From positions 1 through 64,000 of the forward strand of contig JAUDYN010000013.1 of NCBI GenBank assembly GCA_030407005.1: 64,000 nt of DNA. Reading direction: 5' to 3'. Position numbers and translations under genes: made by a program. The notes below the pieces were generated by a model, which saw nothing but the letters and a program-made list of their open reading frames with translations, did no database searches and had not been told where the DNA came from. Position 1 is the first letter of the stretch. Each line of letters starts with the position of its first letter. The stretch is from Desarmillaria ectypa (Eukaryota; Basidiomycota; Agaricomycetes; Agaricales; Physalacriaceae). This document shows positions 56,071-64,000 of the stretch, in pieces.

Positions 56071-56514
56071 TTAGTCATTCTGAGCTGGGAGGTAGAGTAG
56101 GCGCGTATCTGCAAATAAATCAGCTCTTGCCTGGGGTGGGAATCCCCATGCAAGGGCCCACCGTCTGATGGTTGAACCAGTGCTGCTCGTAGTTCCATAC
56201 AGCACATGATCATTGATGCAATCTGAATGGAATAGAGGCCCCTGGGTGCCATCGGGAAAGGACCAAATACGTGGGCACTCATGGTTGCTGATCACCTGCG
56301 GATGACCCGTGTGGTCCGTGGATCGGTCCTCTGGCAAGGGGGGCGCGTCAAGAAATGATGAACGTCGCAAGACTGAATTTCCTGGAAACCACATATACTT
56401 ACCGCGCTCCGCGATCAATATGATATCTTGACGATCAGGGAAATTTTGATCAATATCGTCGGTCACCTTCAATAAATCTCGTTGGGCGCCACCGCAACAA
56501 TATCTAGGAGGCAT
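56071..56514 (-). CDS. Hypothetical ORF, possibly an exon of a larger gene
   Basis: Open for 147 codons (MPPRYCCGGAQRDLLKVTDD at the start, DTRLLYLPAQND at the end). Composition is protein-like, but no motif is recognised. It could be an independent gene or a 3' exon of the gene to its right. Confidence 0.3.
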   Translation of the reverse strand: MPPRYCCGGAQRDLLKVTDDIDQNFPDRQDIILIAERGKYMWFPGNSVLRRSSFLDAPPLPEDRSTDHTGHPQVISNHECPRIWSFPDGTQGPLFHSDCINDHVLYGTTSSTGSTIRRWALAWGFPPQARADLFADTRLLYLPAQND

Positions 56515-56736
56515 TAAACTGTATTATGAAGTATAGCACGCGTCAAAGACGGCAAAAGTCATGCACAGAGGGGTAACCTTGCGCCCACGATGTCAAACCC
56601 GTGAAAGAACATTAATGTTTGAGTGATGACGGTCACCTCGGAACCGACAGTACAGAGAAGCTGAAGGCGACGATTAGTACTGTAGGAAGGCATCCCCAGA
56701 ATTGAACCAAGCGAGGCCCTTCGTGGGTGAATTCCA

Positions 56737-57837
56737 TCACAGGGGCCAGCGGAAGGTGATTAATGTATGTCCTAATTGAAGTAAATCTGCCAGTCTCGGA
56801 CTGCGGACTGCTACCGCACAGTTAATCGAATTTGGACAGCTCGTGGAAAGCGCGCCCTCGAGAAGTATTGAATACAACACATTCATGCTTCTCCTTGGGG
56901 AGACATTACATGGAGCCACTGGTAACGGTGGTGGTGGAGATGGAATGGATCGGGGCTGATCGACTTGAAGGTCCCCGTTCACCACGGCCAAAATGGTCTG
57001 CAGTCATGATATTGTTTAGTGCATCTGTCAGAGACTCCTTTAACAAAGCAAGATACTCAGGACTCGGAGTAGACCGTGAGATGGTACATGGAACACAGTT
57101 CGTGGGCCAAAACAGTGAGAATACAACCAGAAAAACAGACATAAATATAGGTAGAGAAAGTGCCAAAGTACTTGATGAGGATTTTGTGGGGTATGTTGAG
57201 AGAACACATCCTACATGTTGCCGGAGCTAGTTATGACAAAACACAATGCATTACAGGGAAATGCTGATTTCTCGACGATAGGAAAAGCAACAGCAAAAGA
57301 GTTTGAGAGTTTAAGTACCAGCAAGAGAACCGAGATGTCAAATCTAAGAGGATCGCCCAGACTCCAGTGGACTAATTTCGGGATCAAAGATCAAGTATTC
57401 AATATTAATGAATGGCAATTATTGTGTTACACAAGACACGACCTAGCATCATGTTAGTTGACAAGTCACGAGGCAGACGAACGAAAAAAAAATTAACGTA
57501 CATCCAGGGTCGGCAAAGAGGTCATTGTATATTTCACAGCAGAACAGAGCCTGGACATTTCCCGCAATTAACAGCATAACGGCAACACACTCAAGGACTG
57601 GAAAGTTGGCTCGTGTCGCAGAAACGAACAAGGATTTTCGGTCTATCATCATTGTTGATGACAGCATAATTCCCACGGCCACGAACGGAGTTGCGCGAAA
57701 CCTGTGCCAGTGCCAAGGGATGCTGACTCGACCCAAACTTCTCTATGTAATGTAACAAAAAAATCAAAATCACCTGTCTCAAAATATTTTGTTGGATCCG
57801 GGATGACGGAATACCGCCAGCGCGTTGTTGCCGCCAT
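56737..57837 (-). CDS. Probable multi-pass membrane protein, gene model unresolved
   Basis: Minus-strand exon-like pieces with hydrophobic segments: a start near 57837 (MAATTRWRYSVIPDPTKYFE), then FVAVGIMLSSTMMI and CVAVMLLIAGNVQALFCCEI (about 57690-57500), SLPIFMSVFLVVFSLFW near 57160, and NVLYSILLEGALSTS near 56890. Order and hydrophobicity suggest a receptor-like or other multi-pass membrane protein such as those common in agaricomycetes. Exact splicing was not resolved and the gene may be degraded. Confidence 0.35.
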
Positions 57838-59378
57838 GAACTGTTATTTCGAGCTCGATCAAAAACCCACGTCTTCGTCTCTACTTCCCTCTTCTTCATC
57901 AAAGACCCGCTCCTCAGTGCGGTACTACGAAAAGGCTACGGTTTCAAATTTAGCGGCGCGCATGCAATTGCGTTCTAAATAAGTCTCTACAACTAATGCA
58001 CCGAGAAGACGCTTCCATGCTTGGATCGATGATGAGAGATATACAAAGTTCACTTACCGCTCCATGTCAGGTGAAATCAGACATCTAAACTGATCGATGA
58101 ACCACGCTCGAAGCCTCCGTGACGTCTTCAATTCTCCTTCAATTCCGCCTATCGCCTATTGAGGGTTTCGTAACACACTATCCATTTGTCTTAACACTCG
58201 CACGGTCCCTTTAACCTCAATCACGGACCAGGTACTTCCGGAAAATTTTACCAATCGAAGCGATCTTGCCGTATGTTTGTTAGAATCTTATTGCTGAGTC
58301 GCCGTTAGCAGGTCGTTTGTGCAACGCGATCATGATTGTGATTGTGGCATGAAGGTTCTTGCACAGTCGGTTCGGTACTTGTACAATCCACCGGACACGA
58401 CATGTCTGTGCTTCAGACCCCACAAGGTCTTTTTTGGTACGAAGGGACGCCTTAATAAATTAAGTACTCAAACTTACACGTCAATCTAGAAGGAAGCGAT
58501 CTGCCACCGCCTACCAAGGGGAGGGCGAACCGTTCTTTCGAGTCTCGACCACCCGGCTCTGGCACTTGATATCGGAGTCGTCCAAAAGCGTACTATTCCT
58601 TCTCGCCTCATGGCAGACTTCTTCGTGTCTTCGCAGAACCCCACACCGATCGTCCGCAGCCCTGCTAAGCTTAAAAAATAATTATCTCGTTTCATGAATC
58701 GTTTCAACCTTCCCTTTATAGTCGTTAGCATATCGAGGGTAAGATCATTTGACAACTTGTCGTATAAAGTATAGGTGTCTCGAACTCCGGAAACGGACTT
58801 TGACGGATCCACTACCGTCCATACACATGCATGCTATTGAGCGGATGGATCTGGTCAAGCGACATGTCCGTAACGGAGCATTTATAACGAACGCGGAACG
58901 TCATCGGTGCGAGACGTTGTCGAAATCATTCTTGGTGTGGGAGGACACCAAGTCTGTACTCGGGGCTCCCTCGTTAACTTCATTATTCACCGGTGTTGCG
59001 TGGGATATGATATTACTTCGGAACTTCGTCCGGCCCTATTCCATGGCTGTGATCTCGCCGTTCAATTGCCTTTTTGTGAAGGTGACGGTCCGTCCTGGGC
59101 AAATTGCGAACGCGTTGTACGTCGCTGGCGTAGCAGCAGGTCAACAGCCCGGCATGAACGGCCCGAAGTCATCAGAGACGGGTAAGTCAAGGACGCTGTA
59201 ATGCCCCAAAGCGACGTAGGTACAAGAAGGTTCGACCAAATGGTTAGCTGCGAATAGTTACCAGATGTGAGACGCGGAAACAAAGATTTTACTATCGGAA
59301 CATCGGTAGGGCTATAGTCTCCCTTGCACTTTCGCGAGATTTCGCCTTTCAGCTCCGATCCTTCCGTTAGCCCCAATC
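57838..59378. other. Region without a confident gene
   Basis: Open stretches exist on both strands (minus 58486-58812; plus 58749-59201) but neither shows a recognisable motif. Their overlap argues that at most one is coding. Confidence 0.4.
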
Positions 59379-60815
59379 TTATCTCTTCTGATAAGAGGTT
59401 TCCATCGGACTCGGTTCCTGTGGCACAGAAAAGTCTGCGCGCGTATACGGATCACCAGGTCTCCTCGTCGGCGCGGTGGAATATACTGAAGAAAGTGCAG
59501 GTTGATTGGATTGGCCAGCGGCTCCGGATAATGATCTCAACCACGGTGCCTGCACAGGGTAGCAAGAAGCGGAAAGCGAAGAATTTTCTAAAGGAGAGAT
59601 AGGCAGCATCGGTACCGAGGGGCGATTCCACTCCAGAATCCCACCCAACGGTAGGTGTTGGACCACCACACGTTTTCCCAATACTTCAGCCTGCCGGAGA
59701 AGGTCAGCACGAGTGTGGACAGACGCAAGAGTGAGAACGGTACCTCATACATCTTGAATAATCCCGTGTTTACCTTACCCCAGTTGGGTACACCGATAGC
59801 TATTGAATAAAGCTGGGAAGAATGCTCATGAAAAGGCCCATGCTTGACCTGGTGGATACGCATGATCGACATAAAATACAAGTTTGTGGGAGGAAGGGGA
59901 GGACGGAGAACTGCTGATACCGGTATTTCAGTCTGGTCTATAATTGAGGAAATCAGTAATAGTATGACATCAGAAAGAGTACTGGAAACCTCGAAGTTGG
60001 CCACTACCAAAAATATAGCCCAGGAACGACGAATCATCAAGCCCCCATACACCATGACTGCCGGCGGGTTCAAGCATGTAGGCGTCTTGCAGCCTCCAGC
60101 AGAGGCGAAGATATCTCAAAAAGACGCAAAAGACGATATCTCGCTCTTCCTCAGGAGTAGGTTGAAGGAAACGAATGAGTGTCAGGCAGCAGAGAAACAG
60201 AGCAAAAGACGTCTCGTGGCCTGTGCCATAATCCATACGCATGAAAGAGCCGAAGGAGGATAAAAAATATGGTCGGACATGAGGAACGACAGGAGAAAAA
60301 TCTGTGGGAAGAAGAGAGAGAAGCAATCCATCCGCCTCCTGCATAAAGTCAGGATGTTCAGCGACAGATCGTGGAATGGGTATCCAGGCTGAAGTGCTAA
60401 CCTCTTCGAGACGCTTTCCCCAGATACGAAAAGCAAGATTTCCGAATCTCTGGGGTGTTTTTAGCGGCGGTATATCTGTGACCCAGCTGTCCAGAATATC
60501 CAAAAGAGAGATTAATTTTAGAACAGCCTTTTTGCCGTAGGATTAATTTAACCGTGCAATACAGAGTTACAAGACACATGCCTGGCTTGCATTTGGGCTT
60601 TCCCATGGGAGGGTATACCCGACTACCGCTTCATTGAGTCGGTGCAAATACAATGAATAGTCCTCGTAACCATGGGTCGCTTTCCACGCTTCAACGGCTT
60701 CATCTGATTGGATTTTTTGGGTCGGAAGTTCAAGATTTGGTACCTCTGAGAGGGGTATGCTACGCAGCTTGAGCAGCTGATGCACCATTCTTCTTCCCGT
60801 GTGATGCGACTTCAA
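59379..60815 (-). CDS. Serine/threonine phosphatase 2A activator (PTPA, Rrd1/Rrd2 type)
   Basis: Peptidyl-prolyl isomerase-type chaperone that activates PP2A catalytic subunits. Four exons (60815-60576, 60527-59990, 59937-59744, 59690-59379), introns of 48-53 bp, 427 residues. Family motifs in order: WKATHGYEDYSLYLHRLNEA, LLDILDSWVTDIPP, PQRFGNLAFRIWGKRLEE, HPDFMQEADGLLLSLLP, YFLSSFGSFMRMDYGTGHE, YLRLCWRLQDAYMLEPAGSH with GVWGLDD, LGYIFGSGQLR, GPFHEHSSQLYSI, WGKVNTGLFKMYE, VVVQHLPLGGIL. These cover the whole PTPA domain, including the ATP/peptide-binding surfaces. The C-terminal tail (about 80 residues, S/P-rich) is variable. Divergent from Ku70. Confidence 0.95.
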
Positions 60816-61035
60816 GGCCAGTGGAAAGAAGGAAGTTTACATTAACGTTAAGCTGTGTCCGACGTATTTTCACGTGGTTACACGTGACTGACGCGTCCGT
60901 TACTCAGTCTTAGTCACGTCACGCTGCTCGGTGGCGCACCTTTGACTCTTACCATCGTTTTATCTTCTCATTGTTGGGACAGCAATCGCAATTATTTGAA
61001 ATATAGCTGCATTTTCCTCGAAATAGGTACTGCAA
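60816..61035. promoter_or_regulatory. Bidirectional promoter between the PP2A activator and Ku70
   Basis: 220 bp separate the two start codons. CACGTG at 60871-60876 and 60881-60886 and ACGCGT at 60891-60896 start exactly 10 bp apart; tcacgtcacg follows at 60914-60923. ACGCGT is the MCB site bound by Mbp1/MBF in replication and repair genes of yeasts; CACGTG is a bHLH site. Use here is inference. Confidence 0.5.
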
Positions 61036-63972
61036 ATGGCACCCTATGATGACTGGAACAAGGCAGAAGGCGACGAGGATGACGAATTACAAGATACCTC
61101 TGTGAGTCCTGCCCCCTTTCTTCTTTTATACTATTCTAAGTTGCAACATCGACCAGTACTTTGAATCCAAGAAGGACGCTATTCTGTTCTGTATAGACTG
61201 TTCTCCATCGATGCAAGAACTGTATGAAGATCCCAAATACGAAGATGTCCTGACATGCCGCCTCTATGCCGCACTTGAATCAGCCATGCAAATTCAGAAG
61301 AAGAAAGTCATAGTCGGTCCGAATGACTCCGTTGGGATACTACTATTTAACACAGTGCGTGAAAGTCGACTTTGACTGCGCCACCATGGCTAATTAGGTG
61401 GTCAGACGAGAAGTAACGAGGGCAACGGAAATCAAGGCTCAGAACTCAAGAAGAACACGTTTCTCTACCAGCCCGTTTCACCTTTGAGCGCTCCTACAAT
61501 CCAAGAACTGGTTTACCTGCTTGATGGTTTGTTATTCCGTCTCTGGTAAAACAGACTTGCAAACAAACTTTGAATAGCTTCACGAGATGACCCTGAGGAA
61601 CTGAGAAAGGCATTCCCTCCTTTGAATGACAACAGAGTGCCAATGGGGGATGTATTCACCAGCTGCAATTGGGTCTTACGAGATGGGTGAGTCACTTGAT
61701 GACTTCAATGTATAACGAACCATAACACGGAACAGAGCACCCAAAACTGCCACGAAACGTGTTTTTCTTATCACTGACGAAGACGACCCACATTCCGGGC
61801 CCGGGCGTAAACAGCTCATCACGTCAGCCAAAACGACTTTCACTGTAGGACCAATCCTGTCTATCACAGTAGCCATCATGTAGTTAATGTTTTGTCAGGA
61901 CCTTGCACAAGCCGGTGTGACGGTAGAACCGTTTTTCCTCAATACCGCCGAAAAGCCGTTTAATGTATCGAAGTTCTACTCTGTTAGTGCTTTTCATTTT
62001 GTTCTAGTCGCGTTGCTCACCATACTCTCAGTCTGTTCTTCTTTCCAGCAATCTCACCGATGATGACGAAGAGAATACCGCCATCCTTCCGGAATCCATC
62101 TTTGTATCACTTGTTGATAATCTCCTTGTCCAAATGTGTTTTCATGAAGTACCTAAGCGGGCTCAATTCAGTATTCCATTCCAACTCGCTAACGGCTTCA
62201 CAATTGGTGTGAAAGGGTTGGTTCGCTGTCTTCATATCACTGTTGTTCGTGCTAACGTGGTCATCTTAGTTACGGTCTGGTGACAGAACAAAAGAAGGGG
62301 GCATACAGATATTTTGCAGATCTCGGAGACAGGATGGAGGTAGCTAACGTGCGAACATCTTATATCGATGAGGTATGGCAGTCCTGTTCTTCAAAGACAT
62401 TTTTAGGACATTAGACTAAGAATGCGTAGGAGCGCCAAGCTGAGGTGGACAAGACCAACATATTATACGGCACGAGCGGTGGGACTGCCGGAGACGACAA
62501 TGACAACGAAGGTGATCCCGGCGTCAGAGCTGTCCAACCCGGTCAACGGGTAAGGTTCCTTTACCACGAGCTTAAGGTTTTATTTAATTCGTATTCATAT
62601 TTAGCCCTTCTACACAACGGAGGAAGTACGATCGTTCCGCACACTGGGGCTTGAACCTAGTGGGTATCACTCTAGACAGTTGCGGCGCTGTGACTGACCA
62701 AATGATAGGCATCAAGTTACTCGGTTTTAAGGATCGAAGCGAGCTACTGTTTGAAGATAACATTAAACACTCGTTGTTTATTTATCCTGATGAAACAGTG
62801 GGTACGCTCGTTCTACGTCATATCGGAATCGCTAAGTGGGTATCCTAGTCATACTCGGGAAGCAAGCGAACGTTCAGCGCTCTGCTGAAATCTATGGTAA
62901 AGAAGAAGAAGATGGCTATTGTCCTGACCTTAATGAGGAGGAATGCTTCGCCTCTCTTCTGCTCCCTTCTGCCACAGGTGGGTCTGATGTGGTTGCGACT
63001 AACAGGAAGTTCATCTCTCACTCTCCTCAATAGGAAGAAAAGGTCGACAAAGATGGCTGGATCGAACCTGCAGGATTCCACCTCATCCCCTTACCGTTTG
63101 CCGATGACATCCGCGAGGCAAATGTCCAGGAAGGCTTTCGTGGTAGGTGATCATCGTGTCATCGCTTTGTCACACGGAACTTGATATGTTTGTACAACAG
63201 CTAATGAAGTGCTGAAAAATGCAGCTCGTGCATGGATCGGCAAATTACCCATGAAAGAAGGGACTTATTTCCCGGATTCATATCCTAATCCAGGTGCGTG
63301 ATTTCCATCTGTTGTCCCCGGTGATCTGATATATTCACTTCCAGCATTGGAGTATCACAATGCACAGCTCCAAGCTAGTGCGTTTCATGAGCAATACGAT
63401 CTGGAGTCCTTTGAGGATCGAACTGAACCCCCGATAGACCAGATCCACAAGGTTTGTTTGAGAGTGGATACCTTCTGTTCGCTTGTGCTCAGTGATTCCG
63501 TCGTCATATTAGCGTGCTCGATTACTGATTGTGGCGTGGAAACAAGCTCTGGTAGAGGACGAGTCGACGAAGATTGTCGCCGTCCCAACTGCTGGGATCA
63601 AGCGTAAGGCGGTACGTTTTCTCTAGGCCTTCTGGGGCGTATTGCATCGTGTATTCATATGACCCGACCGTAAACAGGACACGTCAGTCGACGAAGCCGA
63701 GATTCGGAGTAAATACAAGTCGGGGTCACTGGCTAAGGTGGGCAACTTCTATTTTTTGAATTCTTGTGTAGAGGCCTGTCTGTTCATCTCTTCCTCTTCA
63801 CGTACCAGCTGCGCGTGGACCAGCTCAAGGTGTGCTTGTCTATTGATAGGTTTGCTGTGCACGCGTTAATATCTATTCTCAGGATTTCTGTAAGGGTAAG
63901 AATCTGCCTGTCTCAGGAAAGAAGGCTGAGCTTGTTGATCGTGTCACCGAGTGGTTGGACGAACATAATTAA
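61036..63972 (+). CDS. ku70: Ku70 subunit of the DNA-end-binding Ku heterodimer
   Basis: With Ku80 it binds double-strand break ends in the nucleus for non-homologous end joining and telomere upkeep. More than a dozen exons. ATG 61036 (MAPYDDWNKAEGDEDDELQD); vWA-type N-terminal domain (YFESKKDAILFCIDCSPSMQ, VGILLFNT, VFTSCNWVLRDG, KRVFLITDEDDPH, AGVTVEPFFLNTAEKPF); central beta-barrel (FSIPFQLANGFTIGVKGYGL, PFYTTEEVRSFRTLGLEP, IKLLGFKDRSEL, FSALLKSMVKKKKMAIV, IPLPFADDIREAN); C-terminal arm (ALEYHNAQLQASAFHEQYDL); and a final SAP domain (LRVDQLK+DFCKGKNLPVSG, AELVDRVTEWLDEHN), stop 63970-63972. All domains are present and no lesion was noticed. The SAP exons are short and separated by small introns. 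Confidence 0.97.
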
Positions 63973-64000
63973 TATCATTGTATCTTTATTCTTCGTATCT

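Noticed and set aside
58486..59201. Two overlapping open frames on opposite strands as genes
   Set aside because: Neither has a recognisable domain and both cannot be coding; kept as an unassigned region.

Overview
The window looks like chromosomal DNA of a filamentous basidiomycete, most likely an agaricomycete mushroom. Genes carry many short GT-AG introns (about 37-69 bp). The readable proteins are fungal: Ku70, a PP2A activator, an SPX-domain phosphate transporter, an APSES/KilA-N factor and a Git3-like receptor. The repeats belong to the Tf1/sushi type of Ty3/Gypsy chromovirus.

Layout. Positions 1 to about 33.7 kb are a repeat island made of nested chromoviral LTR retrotransposons and solo LTRs. 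Most of it is strongly CpG-depleted and full of stops. One element copy (5884-14255, minus strand) keeps many CpGs. It sits inside an older plus-strand relative (1835-18732), and both have matching 5-bp target duplications. Further right are a third truncated copy on the minus strand (about 22968-28544), three more LTR pieces, a solo LTR, a 0.8-1.3 kb dispersed repeat in two copies, a second chromoviral integrase relic (30.3-31.8 kb) and an LTR-like end near 33.5 kb. From about 34 kb the DNA is ordinary genic sequence: a receptor pseudogene split by a 217-bp solo LTR (+), a PH-like protein (-), tRNA-Gln (+), a hypothetical gene (-), a SAM-domain tail-anchored protein (-), an alpha/beta hydrolase (+), a con-13-like secreted protein (-), an SPX phosphate transporter (+), an APSES factor (-), an uncertain membrane-protein region (-), a PP2A activator (-) and Ku70 (+). 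The last two are divergent.

The most interesting material is in the retrotransposon family. Three copies share a 33-nt hairpin that starts on the last base of the gag UAG stop. The -1 frame is open through it and conserved in sequence, which points to -1 programmed frameshifting into pol. Four copies keep a small single-pass membrane ORF in front of gag. The primer-binding site is complementary to the predicted 5' end of the element's own RNA, and the pairing covaries between subfamilies (Tf1-type self-priming). Decay is dominated by CpG transitions: 12 of 13 differences between the two LTRs of the youngest copy lie at CpG-derived positions.

The genic half is mostly a set of unrelated housekeeping and regulatory genes. 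The PP2A activator and Ku70 share a 220-bp bidirectional promoter with palindromic motifs spaced exactly 10 bp apart.
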